Source of the DNA: Gemmatimonadota bacterium
Lineage (GTDB): Bacteria; Gemmatimonadota; Gemmatimonadetes; Gemmatimonadales; Gemmatimonadaceae
Assembly (NCBI GenBank): GCA_016712265.1
Contig: JADJRJ010000030.1
Span: 992,001 to 1,056,000, forward strand
Reading direction: 5' to 3'
DNA length: 64,000 nt
Under the pieces are notes generated by a model. The model saw only the letters and a program-made list of their open reading frames with translations, was not told the DNA's origin and did no database searches. Made by a program: the position numbers and the translations under genes. This document shows, in pieces, positions 43,901 through 51,475 of the stretch (positions are counted from its first letter, which is position 1; every line of letters starts with the position of its first letter).

Positions 43901-44062
43901 CTTCCGCTGCTTAACGTTACCGGGTGGGACGCCCAGCGCAACCGCCCGGTTTACGCCGTCCCCACGACTCGCGGCGGTGAGGCCCTCCTGCCCGCGCGGA
44001 ACCGCGCCGTGCTCGACGCCTCACGATGGCGATTGCAGCTGGGCGCACGGTATGCCTTCTAG
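40919..44062 (+). CDS. TonB-dependent receptor with CarboxypepD_reg domain (receptor 2)
   Basis: A 1,047-residue outer-membrane protein. The GTG at 40919 gives a clean signal peptide (L-A-A-A-C-L-L-L-L-S-P-V-S-P-L-R-A-Q); an ATG at 40805 would put 38 charged residues before it. A CarboxypepD_reg domain (G-P-V-D-G-A-T-V-V-L-R-D) precedes the plug, with L-S-R-D-M-V-R-D-V-P-V-L-N-R-D-F and F-N-S-V-V-I-D-G. The barrel ends L-Q-L-G-A-R-Y-A-F. The Q-H-A-R-F-N-S-V-V-I-D-G type plug is common in Oar-like proteins. The substrate is unknown. It converges on the SARP gene with 15 bases between stops. Confidence 0.85.
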   Translation: MKSCAFLAAACLLLLSPVSPLRAQGMGHATLHVQVERAEGPVDGATVVLRDLLRGGISRGLSGRDGVARFPHVDVGLFRVEVRAIGFEPVLVDSVQAGLGERVVVRLILRPVEATRLPTVSVSSRDAREVSTDGPSLRLSRDMVRDVPVLNRDFTTLLALASQATGRTAQSIGGQHARFNSVVIDGGVANDLFGTGITPGSSVGARSLSLASIDELRISVAPFDVRHGGFTGGLLAGVTRSGTNDRATNVYSLYSRGSLTGRDSTGAREPAFEQQQLGLSSAGPIVRDRVHYFALVEVQQRRRPYDVAPISDPTTGISRTSADRVTALTRSQLGFDPGTADAVTLDQPNVNAFLKFSWQASPRHIVTTTHGVVAARSEALARTTRNLTNSDGFQLSRSGSTLSSRILTTSLKAVSTWSRLTHEGQLSASVVRDANDSQQRTPLFLVQGDVPGNYLAAGSVVSAQDLRTSYRSLEATSNTTVSLDRHLLTAGTQNLFAWTDDNFVRGAWGVWTYPSVEAFSRNTPSQYEVTLPLNGGPRARMSAAWLSVYAQDEWRLTNALMVTVGARYDYTGLNTPARNPALAANAALDRLDTSRFPATSAVFSPRASFVWTPQSARHPVIRGGVGTFVGRLPLVWLGNAFLGTGQQSSTLTCQGPGTVPPVTTDIRNLPSACLAQGTRSVPTVSVFEPEFRAQRATKVALGGDQVLGWGLTASVDLLWTRSSDNLAVTDANLVRQGTTAEGRAMYGSLATNGAPRIARRDPAIGPVYRFYNVSGENATAASATVSRRWGTSGIARVSHTWSRTQDVMSVVGNNGLLMLRNNPVDGSLEQRALRRSGRDVPHVLTALTTLPIGRSTRVTVLYRLQSGLPYAYTVNRDVNADGGTRNDLAYIPRDSTDITLSLPDSTPPGRTRSNLFRELDAFISGERCLAENRGRIAPRNSCRNPASRVLDLRLTRAVAIPRARKLELDVDLFNALNALNRRWGIVRETSAREDLPLLNVTGWDAQRNRPVYAVPTTRGGEALLPARNRAVLDASRWRLQLGARYAF

Positions 44063-44077
44063 CTCATCGGCGACGCC

Positions 44078-46405
44078 CTACCGCAAGGGACCAACGCGTT
44101 GCAGGGTGGCGACCACGCGTGGATGCTCGCGGAACTCATCGTTGTCCCCGTTGCAGCCGAACCGAAATAGCGCCGGCGATCGCTCCAGCTCCAGCTGGTC
44201 CAGTGCGGCGAACCCCCGCAGCGTGTCACCCGCAAGGAAGGCCGATCTCATCTCGGGTACCCGACCACGATAGGCGGCACGCTCCAGGTCGATCAGTTGT
44301 CGACGACCGAGGGCGTGCCGGGCCGCAAAGTACCCCAGCCGGCCACGCGCTTCGGCCAGCAGTCGACTGAGCGCGGTGTCGCGTGAGGCCGCTGCTGCAC
44401 GCCGCCACATCACGAGTGCATCGTTGTAGCGCCCCATCAGCCCCAGCGCGCGCTGCATCCCGGTGAGGGCAAGGACGGAGCGCGGTCGCAAAGCCAGCTG
44501 GGCCTCCAGAATGGGGACTGCGTCTTGCGGCCGGCCCGCACAGAAGTGCAGCACGACCTCGCGCTCCTGGTAGGTGTCGGACAGCGGGTCCAGATGCTGC
44601 GCGATTCGGATCGCGTCACGCGACTCCTCCCAACGATGCGCGTGGCGGAGCAAGACGGACTTCAGCAGCCAGATTTCACCATTGGACGGTTCGACCATCG
44701 TCGCGGAATCGACCAGACGCAACCCGGCCGAGAGGTCGCGATCGCGAAGCGCTTTCACCACCCCGAGGTTCGCGAGCGCCGAACCCTGCCGTGGATCAAT
44801 CTCCAGCGCCCTCCTCGCAGCGCTTTCGCCGAGTCGGAACCCTTCTTCGGCGGGGATCCGGTCCGCGTTCGCCTTGCTGAGCCACACCGAGGAGAGCCCC
44901 GCCCACGCCCGCGCATTGTTGGGGTCGCGTTGCCGCGCGGCCTCGAAATGCTCTTGCGCCGGTCCCATGTCAATCCGCACACCAAGCAGTCGATCGAGGC
45001 CCAACAAGGTCAGGCGGTATGACTCCGGATCGATGCGCGCGGCTTCTTCCCGCAACGCTAGCGAGCGCCGAAACAGGATACCAGCCAGCGCTGCTGCAAT
45101 ACGGCTTTCGGCCCCACCGATGCCAGACACGGTGAATCTCGCGGTGGCAACCTCGGTCAGGCGCCCCTCCGCTGGATTAAGCAAGGCGGCGCGAACGACG
45201 AGCGTGTCCCCCGCGAGGCGGAGCCATGACCGCAGCACCGCCACACGCGAAAGGTCGGTCCCAATTCGGCGGAAATCGTCCGGCCCGAGGGAGTCGTTCG
45301 CCGGCGCCCGCGCGCTGGACCGGAGCTCCAGTCCGCCCACGCCGTCCAGGCGCCGACCGATCCCTTCCGCAATCCCTGCGGCCAGGTAGCTGAGGTTCTC
45401 CGAGCCCGTTTCGTTCACCATCGGCGCGATCACCAGCGTGCGCACGTGGCCGCGCAGGTCGTGCTCCGCAGGCGAGGGGCGAAACACCGCCCAGCTCACC
45501 ACAGCCACCGCAGCCAATCCGGAGATGGGCCACATCCACCGGGAGCGTCTCGGGGCGGCGGCCGGTAAAGGCTCCGATACACGAACGTCGGCGGCAGGAG
45601 CCACCTGGGTCCCAGCCACCGGCGTCGGCTCCTCGACGCGGGATGCCACGCCCGGCAACAGCTCCGCCTCGCCAAATCGCGAATCCCGGCGTGTTCGGAT
45701 GCCGTCCATGAGGGCCACCGTTTCCGCGGACGGCCGGACGCCGAGCGATTCATTCAGCTGGTTGCGCAACCATTCGTACGCGGCGAAGGCGCCGGCACGA
45801 TCTCCGTCGCGGTCCAGCAGCATGATCCATCGCCGGGCCGCCGTTTCATCGGTTGGGGCAAGCTCGGCCCCGCGGCGCGCCGCTGCCACCGCCGCCGAAA
45901 GCTGCCCGGCCATGGCGTGTTCGTCGGCGGACCGCGCGGCGGCCGCACTGGCCAACCGCCGGACCCGGTCACGCTCGCCCTGCAGCCAGCGGTCAAAGTC
46001 CGGCGCGTCCGTCACAAAAAAGCCCGGCAGGAGATCGCCGACATACCCGGCCAACGCCGCGGCACTGTCCCCGGCCTCAAGGGACCGTTCCAGCGCCGCG
46101 ACATCGGTGGTGACGGCTTCCGGATCAAGGCTCAGCTCGTCATCTCCGCGGGTCCGAATCGCGCCGTCCGGCAAGTGCCGCCGGACTGTATAGAGTGCGC
46201 TGCGCAGGGCCGACCGCGCCTTGGCCTGGTCCTGCTCAGGCCAGAAGAGCCCGAGCAGCACGTCGCGTCGGTGCCACGCACCGGGTCGCGGCATCGCGAG
46301 GACGGCCAGGAGCGCCAGGTGCTTGGGTTGGCGGAGGAGGGCGTCAAACTGTCGGCCATCGGCGTCTGCCAACTGCGCTTCACCCAGCATGCGAAAGACG
46401 AGCAT
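44078..46405 (-). CDS. SARP/BTAD transcriptional activator with membrane helix and TPR domain
   Basis: A 775-residue regulator. Residues 1-100 form a winged-helix DNA-binding domain of the SARP type (L-L-R-Q-P-K-H-L-A-L-L-A-V-L, R-S-A-L-R-S-A-L-Y-T-V-R-R-H-L-P). A BTAD-type helical domain spans about 100-235 (D-V-A-A-L-E-R-S-L ... A-A-Y-E-W-L-R-N-Q-L). A membrane helix (290-308, W-M-W-P-I-S-G-L-A-A-V) is followed by a TolB-like segment (L-V-I-A-P-M-V-N-E-T-G-S-E-N) and TPR repeats. SARP proteins usually activate biosynthetic genes in the cytoplasm; membrane anchoring here would tie DNA binding to an outer signal. It is divergent from haloperoxidase copy 2. Confidence 0.85.
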   Translation of the reverse strand: MLVFRMLGEAQLADADGRQFDALLRQPKHLALLAVLAMPRPGAWHRRDVLLGLFWPEQDQAKARSALRSALYTVRRHLPDGAIRTRGDDELSLDPEAVTTDVAALERSLEAGDSAAALAGYVGDLLPGFFVTDAPDFDRWLQGERDRVRRLASAAAARSADEHAMAGQLSAAVAAARRGAELAPTDETAARRWIMLLDRDGDRAGAFAAYEWLRNQLNESLGVRPSAETVALMDGIRTRRDSRFGEAELLPGVASRVEEPTPVAGTQVAPAADVRVSEPLPAAAPRRSRWMWPISGLAAVAVVSWAVFRPSPAEHDLRGHVRTLVIAPMVNETGSENLSYLAAGIAEGIGRRLDGVGGLELRSSARAPANDSLGPDDFRRIGTDLSRVAVLRSWLRLAGDTLVVRAALLNPAEGRLTEVATARFTVSGIGGAESRIAAALAGILFRRSLALREEAARIDPESYRLTLLGLDRLLGVRIDMGPAQEHFEAARQRDPNNARAWAGLSSVWLSKANADRIPAEEGFRLGESAARRALEIDPRQGSALANLGVVKALRDRDLSAGLRLVDSATMVEPSNGEIWLLKSVLLRHAHRWEESRDAIRIAQHLDPLSDTYQEREVVLHFCAGRPQDAVPILEAQLALRPRSVLALTGMQRALGLMGRYNDALVMWRRAAAASRDTALSRLLAEARGRLGYFAARHALGRRQLIDLERAAYRGRVPEMRSAFLAGDTLRGFAALDQLELERSPALFRFGCNGDNDEFREHPRVVATLQRVGPLR

Positions 46406-46570
46406 GCCGAGAAGGTAGGCCGCGTTCCCCGTGACCGTAAAGGGCGTTTGGCCGGGTGAACGGCCACCTCACACGCACCTCGCCACCACGCGGCACCTGG
46501 CTCACGCGTACGCTCCACCCTGCGCCTCACACGCCGCTGTTCGCGGTCACACCTCCAATGAGGCACTGCC

Positions 46571-47956
46571 ATGTCACGCGCACGACGAATCGTACCACTC
46601 ACCACGTGGGTCCTTGTCACGCTGAGCGCCAGCTGCTCGTCGGACGGCCGCGCCCCAACAACCGCGCCCTCAGGCGCCCACGTCGCGCCAGCGGTCTACC
46701 TGACGGCGCAGGAGCCGCTCGCCGCCGTGCTGGCAGCCAACGCCCAGGCTATCGCGGCCGCCCCATCCCTTGTACCACCCGGGGCGCCGCTCGCCCCATT
46801 TGTCGAGGCGCGACTCTATGCGATCGCGAATGTCGCCATCCATGATGCCCTGAACGCGATTCGCCCGCGGTACGCGCGGTACGCTGACGTCGGACCGGTG
46901 AACTCAGCTGGGAACCCCGTGGCCGCGGTGCTCACTGCTGCTCACGATGCCATCGTCGGAGCCGCGCCGAGCGCGCAGGGCTCAACTGACGCGTGGTACG
47001 CCACCCAGATGGCCCAGCTGGCTCCGGGTCCGGATGTCATCGCCGGCGTCACCATCGGGCAGCGTGCCGCCGCCGCCATCCTCGCCCGGCGGGCAAACGA
47101 CGGCACCGCCGGCGGGGGCGTCGCCCCGTACCACCCCGGCCAGGCTGTGGGGGACTACCAGTTCACCTTTCCCTTCAATACGCCAGCGTTCGACTTTTTT
47201 GGGACTGGCGGCTTTGCCGACGGATCGGTCTGGGGAACGACCGTGACCCCATTCCTGGTCCCGTCGACGTCGCATTTCCGGAGTCGCGCACCTTACGGCG
47301 CCGCGACCAACTCGGCCGCAGTCCTGACGCCGTGGTACACGCGCGACTTCAACGAGGTGAAGGCGCTGGGGTGCGTGGCCTGCGCTGCGCGAACCGCTGA
47401 ACAGTCCGAGATCGCGCTGTTCTGGGTCGAGAATTCGCCGGCCGCGTGGAACCGTATCGCGCGCACCCTGGTGATCCAACACGGACTCAATGGCTGGGCG
47501 GCCGCACGACTGTTCGCACTGCTGCAGATGGGCGAGTTCGACGTGTACGCAACCACCCTGGAATCCAAGTACTACCACAACTTCTGGCGTCCGGTCACCG
47601 CCGTTGAGCTGGCCGACAGCGACGGTAACCCGAACACTTCGACACAGCCGGGATGGCAGGTGCTCGCGTTCCCGACGCCTCCCGTTCCGGACTGGCCGAG
47701 TGCCCACGCGAGTGCAGGCGGCGCCGCAGCCTCGATCATCCGCGACGCGCTGGGACGTGACACCGGGCTGTTCAGCACGACCAGTGCATCCCTGCCGGTC
47801 GTCACGCGGTCTTTCCGTTCCCTCGCGCAGGCAGCCAGCGAAAACGCGGCGTCGCGGGTCTACGTGGGTTATCACTTCCGCGCCGCAGCGGAGGAAGGGC
47901 TCACCCAGGGCCACGCCGTCGGACGGTTCGTCGCCGGGGCGCTGCCGCCTCGCTGA
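46571..47956 (+). CDS. Vanadium haloperoxidase / PAP2-family lipoprotein (copy 2)
   Basis: A 461-residue predicted lipoprotein (T-W-V-L-V-T-L-S-A-S-C, Cys22) with vanadate-site motifs K-Y-Y-H-N-F-W-R-P (K-x6-R-P), D-W-P-S-A-H-A-S (P-S-A-H) and S-R-V-Y-V-G-Y-H-F-R (S-R-x5-H). The presumed N-terminal helices carry A-N-V-A-I-H-D-A-L-N, typical of bacterial vanadium-dependent haloperoxidases. The reaction would be halide oxidation with H2O2 or phosphatase activity. It is only distantly similar to copy 1 at 27.9 kb. Divergent from the SARP-TPR gene over 165 bases, it is a candidate target of that regulator. Confidence 0.85.
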   Translation: MSRARRIVPLTTWVLVTLSASCSSDGRAPTTAPSGAHVAPAVYLTAQEPLAAVLAANAQAIAAAPSLVPPGAPLAPFVEARLYAIANVAIHDALNAIRPRYARYADVGPVNSAGNPVAAVLTAAHDAIVGAAPSAQGSTDAWYATQMAQLAPGPDVIAGVTIGQRAAAAILARRANDGTAGGGVAPYHPGQAVGDYQFTFPFNTPAFDFFGTGGFADGSVWGTTVTPFLVPSTSHFRSRAPYGAATNSAAVLTPWYTRDFNEVKALGCVACAARTAEQSEIALFWVENSPAAWNRIARTLVIQHGLNGWAAARLFALLQMGEFDVYATTLESKYYHNFWRPVTAVELADSDGNPNTSTQPGWQVLAFPTPPVPDWPSAHASAGGAAASIIRDALGRDTGLFSTTSASLPVVTRSFRSLAQAASENAASRVYVGYHFRAAAEEGLTQGHAVGRFVAGALPPR

Positions 47957-47992
47957 CGTCCGGCGGCATCGCTCCCGCATCCGTGAACGGCC

Positions 47993-48022
47993 GAGGGGTC
48001 GGCGCTCGATCGCCGACCCCTC
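47993..48022. terminator. Strong bidirectional hairpin terminator
   Basis: A perfect 12-bp stem (GAGGGGTCGGCG / CGCCGACCCCTC) with loop CTCGAT in the 108-base gap between the convergent haloperoxidase and hmgA genes. Confidence 0.8.
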
Positions 48023-48064
48023 GCACCGCAGGCCATACTTTCGGTCCGGGAGAACCCAAATCAC

Positions 48065-49255
48065 TCAGCTGGTTGGCGGGCTGAACGCCGCGTGCTGCTG
48101 GTCGATCCAGCTCAAGTGGTACTTCGGGTCCTCGATCGCGATGGCGTCCTTCGCCACCTTGAGTGCACGGAACGAATCCATCATCACCGCCAACTCGTTC
48201 GTGTACTTGGCGCCGATGCTCGCCTCCGTCCGGCCCGGGTGCGGCCCGTGCGGCAGCCCGTCGGGATGGTGCGTGATCGAACCGTACTCGATCCCCTTGC
48301 GGCTCATGAACTCACTCGACGCGTAGAACAACACCTCGTCCGAGTCGACGTTGGAGTGGTTGTACGGCGCCGGGATCGCGTTCGGGTCGAAGTCGTACGG
48401 CCGCGGGCAGAACGAACAGATGACGAACCCATCACCCTGGAAGGTCTGGTGCACTGGCGGGGGCTGGTGGATGCGCCCCACGATCGGCTCGAAGTCGTGG
48501 ATGTTGAAGGCCCAGGGGTAGAAATACCCGTCCCAGCCGACAACGTCGAACGGGTGGTGGTCCAGCACGAGTTCGTTGATCGCGTCGTACTGCTTGACGT
48601 AGAGCGAGAACTCGCCACGTTCGTCCCTGGGCTCCAGCACCTGCGGCCGGCGGATGTCGCGCTCCGAGAACGGCGCCCCTTCGAGCAGCTGGCCGTACTC
48701 GTTGCGGTAGCGCCGCGGCCAGCGGATGTGCCCGGCGCTTTCCATCACCAGCAACTTGCTCGGCGCCGCCGGATCGAGGCGCCAGCGGTGCAGGATGTTG
48801 CGATGGATAACGATGTAGTCTCCCGGCTTGTAGGGGAGATCACCGAAGACCGACTCAAGCACTCCCGTGCCCTCGACCACGTACACCACTTCGTCCGCCT
48901 GCGAGTTGCGGTAGAAGTGCGCGTCGATCACGTCCGGCTCGACGTACGACATGGCGATGTCGGCGTTGAACAGGAGGGGAATGCGGCTCATGGTGGCACT
49001 CCCACCCCGGCGCACGCGCGAGGTGAGGAAGTGCCGGTGACGCAGCGACGTGTCCTCGTCGGCCTCCCACTTCACGTTCGCCACCTTCCGTGCCCGCAGA
49101 ATCGTCGTCGGCGGATGCGTGTGGTACAGGAGCGACGAAGTCCCGATGAACCCCTCGTGCCCCATCAATTCCTCGGCGTACAGCCCGCCATCAGGGCGGC
49201 GGTAGACCACGTGACGCTTCTGCGGGAACGTGCCCAGCTGGTGGTAGATCGGCAT
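48065..49255 (-). CDS. hmgA: Homogentisate 1,2-dioxygenase
   Basis: A 396-residue cupin-fold iron dioxygenase: M-P-I-Y-H-Q-L-G-T-F-P-Q-K-R-H, N-S-Q-A-D-E-V-V-Y-V-V-E-G, P-G-D-Y-I-V-I-H-R and the C-terminal S-I-T-H-H-P-D-G-L-P-H-G-P-H-P-G block with iron-ligand histidines. It opens the homogentisate ring to maleylacetoacetate, the central step of tyrosine and phenylalanine breakdown. Shorter than the mitochondrial enzyme, it matches the bacterial short form. It lies 35 bases after hpd on the same strand, so both are probably one transcript. Confidence 0.92.
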   Translation of the reverse strand: MPIYHQLGTFPQKRHVVYRRPDGGLYAEELMGHEGFIGTSSLLYHTHPPTTILRARKVANVKWEADEDTSLRHRHFLTSRVRRGGSATMSRIPLLFNADIAMSYVEPDVIDAHFYRNSQADEVVYVVEGTGVLESVFGDLPYKPGDYIVIHRNILHRWRLDPAAPSKLLVMESAGHIRWPRRYRNEYGQLLEGAPFSERDIRRPQVLEPRDERGEFSLYVKQYDAINELVLDHHPFDVVGWDGYFYPWAFNIHDFEPIVGRIHQPPPVHQTFQGDGFVICSFCPRPYDFDPNAIPAPYNHSNVDSDEVLFYASSEFMSRKGIEYGSITHHPDGLPHGPHPGRTEASIGAKYTNELAVMMDSFRALKVAKDAIAIEDPKYHLSWIDQQHAAFSPPTS

Positions 49256-49290
49256 GAGGAAACCGTGGACGTTGAATGACGTGTGGGCGG

Positions 49291-50412
49291 CTAGAGATTC
49301 CCGCGCGCGGCCTGCTCCCGCTCGATCGACTCGAACAGGGCCCGGAAATTCCCCTTGCCGAACCCCTTCGCGCCCTTGCGCTGGATGATCTCGTAAAAGA
49401 GGGTCGGGCGATCTTCGACCGGCTTGGTAAAGATCTGCAGCAGGTACCCCTCGTCGTCGCGATCGATCAGGATCCCCAGTTCGCGCAATGCCGTCGTATC
49501 CTCATCGATCTTCCCGACGCGGTCGAACACCTCGTCGTAGTACGTCCCCGGGGTGCGCAGGAACTCCACCCCACGCGCCTTCAACGCCCGAACGGTGGAG
49601 ATGATGTCGTCGGTGGCGACCGCGATGTGCTGCACCCCGGGGCCGCGATAGAAGTCGAGATACTCCTCGATCTGCGACTTCTTCTTGCCCGACGCCGGCT
49701 CGTTGATCGGGAACTTGATCCGCCCGTTCCCGTTGGACATCACCTTGGACATCAGGGCCGAATACTCGGTGGAGATGTCCTTGTCGTCAAAGGTCAGCAG
49801 GTTGAAGAAGCCCAGCACATCGGCATAGAAGCTCACCCAGTGGTTCATCTTGCCCAGCTCGACATTGCCCACGCAATGGTCGACGTACTTGAGCCCGACG
49901 GGCGACGGCTTGTATTCGGACGTCACCGGCACAAACCCGGGAAGGAAGAGCCCCCGGTAGTTCCGGCGTTCCACGATGGAGTGAATCGTATCGCCATAGG
50001 TGCGAATCGCCGCGATGACGACCTCCCCGTGTTCATCCGTCATCACCTGCGGCTCCCCGGCGCTCACCGCCCCACGTTCGATCGCCTTCGCATACGCGTC
50101 CCGCGCGTCGTCCACCCAGAACGCGAGGTCACGCACCCCATCGCCGTGCAGCCGGATGTGGTCGGAGATCACCCCTTCGGGCCCCATCGGTGTCGTCAGC
50201 ACCAGGCGAATCTTGTCCTGCACCAGCAGGTAGCTTGCCCGATCGCGCACGCCGGTCTCCGGCCCGCGATAGCCGACGAGTTCGTAGCCGAACGCGGTCC
50301 GGTAGTAATGGGCAGACTGCTTCGCATTCCCCACCCAGAACTCGATGTAGTCGGTCCCGTTGATCGGGAAGGTGTCATGCGCCGTCTCGGGCGCGGCAAG
50401 GATGCTGGTCAT
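49291..50412 (-). CDS. hpd: 4-hydroxyphenylpyruvate dioxygenase
   Basis: A 373-residue two-domain VOC-fold enzyme that converts 4-hydroxyphenylpyruvate to homogentisate. Iron ligands appear in the C-terminal domain as the His of Y-V-D-H-C-V-G-N-V, the His of G-V-Q-H-I-A-V-A-T-D-D-I, and the Glu of L-F-Y-E-I-I-Q-R. The C-terminal signature G-F-G-K-G-N-F-R-A-L-F-E-S-I-E is clear. The start MTSILAAPE at 50412 was chosen; the frame continues upstream across the promoter. It is divergent from a LysR gene across 93 bases carrying a repeat pair. Confidence 0.93.
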   Translation of the reverse strand: MTSILAAPETAHDTFPINGTDYIEFWVGNAKQSAHYYRTAFGYELVGYRGPETGVRDRASYLLVQDKIRLVLTTPMGPEGVISDHIRLHGDGVRDLAFWVDDARDAYAKAIERGAVSAGEPQVMTDEHGEVVIAAIRTYGDTIHSIVERRNYRGLFLPGFVPVTSEYKPSPVGLKYVDHCVGNVELGKMNHWVSFYADVLGFFNLLTFDDKDISTEYSALMSKVMSNGNGRIKFPINEPASGKKKSQIEEYLDFYRGPGVQHIAVATDDIISTVRALKARGVEFLRTPGTYYDEVFDRVGKIDEDTTALRELGILIDRDDEGYLLQIFTKPVEDRPTLFYEIIQRKGAKGFGKGNFRALFESIEREQAARGNL

Positions 50413-50438
50413 GGGCAGCGTGGGTGACAGGGCGTGAC

Positions 50439-50505
50439 GATATCTGCACGATCGACCGTGGTGGTGTCCAATATATTGCCAACCGCCCTGTGATATCTGG
50501 TCGAT
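50439..50505. promoter_or_regulatory. Direct-repeat operator between hpd and lysR
   Basis: Two copies of GATATCTG-NN-CGAT (50439-50452 GATATCTGCACGAT, 50492-50505 GATATCTGGTCGAT) match in 12 of 14 bases and begin 53 bases apart, close to five DNA turns. The second copy ends at the base before the LysR ATG. AATATATTG at 50470-50478 lies between them. Candidate operator for the LysR protein controlling hpd-hmgA and itself. Confidence 0.55.
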
Positions 50506-51432
50506 ATGAAAGGATTCGAGCTCCGACACCTCCGGTACTTCGTCGCGGTCGCCGAGGAACTCCACTTCGGCCGCGCGGCCGAACGACTGGGTATAGCCCA
50601 GCCGCCCTTGAGCCAGCAGGTCCAGGCCCTCGAGGCCATCCTCGGCGTCCTGCTCCTCGAGCGCTCACGCCGCCACGTCGCACTCACTCCCGCCGGAGCC
50701 GCCTTCCTCTCCAGCGCGCGGCGCATCCTCAGCGACGCCCAGCACGCCGTCGTGGAGGCCCAGCGCGCGGCGCGTGGCGAGTCCGGCTCCATCACCGTGG
50801 CCTTCGCCGCATCCGTCATGTTCCTCGCCCTCCCACGGATCATCCGGAAGTTCCGAGACCTCTTCCCGGCCGTTGACCTGGAGCTCCGCGAACTCGCCAC
50901 TGGCCCTCAGCTCGCTGCCCTCCGCACGGCCGACCTCGACGTCGGATTCCTGCGGCACCCGCCCCCTGATCCGCTCCTGGTCACGGAAACCGTGATGACC
51001 GAGCCACTCCTTATTGCAGTCAGTCGGCGTGACCCCCTCGCGACGCGACGGCGCCTATCGCTCGCCGAGCTGGCCCACCGGGACTTCGTGCTCTTTCCCG
51101 CGGACCTCGCCCCGGGGCTCCACGCCCAGGTGCTGGCCATCTGCGCTGGGGCCGGGTTCGCCCCCCGCGTGCGTCAGGTGAGTCGCGAGCTGTACACCAC
51201 GGTCAGCCTGGTCGAGGCCGGCATCGGGGTGACGATCATCCCAGCGTCCGTCCGCAAGATGGGATGGCGCGGCGTGAAGTACTTCCCGATCCGCGATCCC
51301 GCCGCCACCTCGCACATCGACGCCGCCTGGCGCCGTGACAACGCCAACCCGGTGGTCTCCGCCTTTCTCGACCTGGTCCGCCAGGCGGCGAGAACGACGC
51401 GTGGCGAATCATCCGGGCTGGCCGTCCCGTAG
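50506..51432 (+). CDS. LysR-family transcriptional regulator
   Basis: A 308-residue LysR protein. The N-terminal helix-turn-helix has L-R-H-L-R-Y-F-V-A-V-A-E-E-L-H-F-G-R-A-A and L-G-I-A-Q-P-P-L-S-Q-Q. The effector domain begins near residue 90. The ATG at 50506 is the natural start, directly after the second operator-like repeat. It is divergent from hpd-hmgA, so it likely regulates tyrosine degradation, perhaps in response to an aromatic keto acid. The kinase gene follows 43 bases downstream on the same strand. Confidence 0.88.
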   Translation: MKGFELRHLRYFVAVAEELHFGRAAERLGIAQPPLSQQVQALEAILGVLLLERSRRHVALTPAGAAFLSSARRILSDAQHAVVEAQRAARGESGSITVAFAASVMFLALPRIIRKFRDLFPAVDLELRELATGPQLAALRTADLDVGFLRHPPPDPLLVTETVMTEPLLIAVSRRDPLATRRRLSLAELAHRDFVLFPADLAPGLHAQVLAICAGAGFAPRVRQVSRELYTTVSLVEAGIGVTIIPASVRKMGWRGVKYFPIRDPAATSHIDAAWRRDNANPVVSAFLDLVRQAARTTRGESSGLAVP

Positions 51433-51475
51433 GTCGCCCTGCCCCACCGTCGTGGGCCACCCTAGACTTCCCGCA

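Noticed and set aside
48092..49279. A 395-residue open frame opposite hmgA
   Set aside because: Rich in Val, Arg and His as expected from reading a GC-rich gene backwards; hmgA itself is unmistakable.
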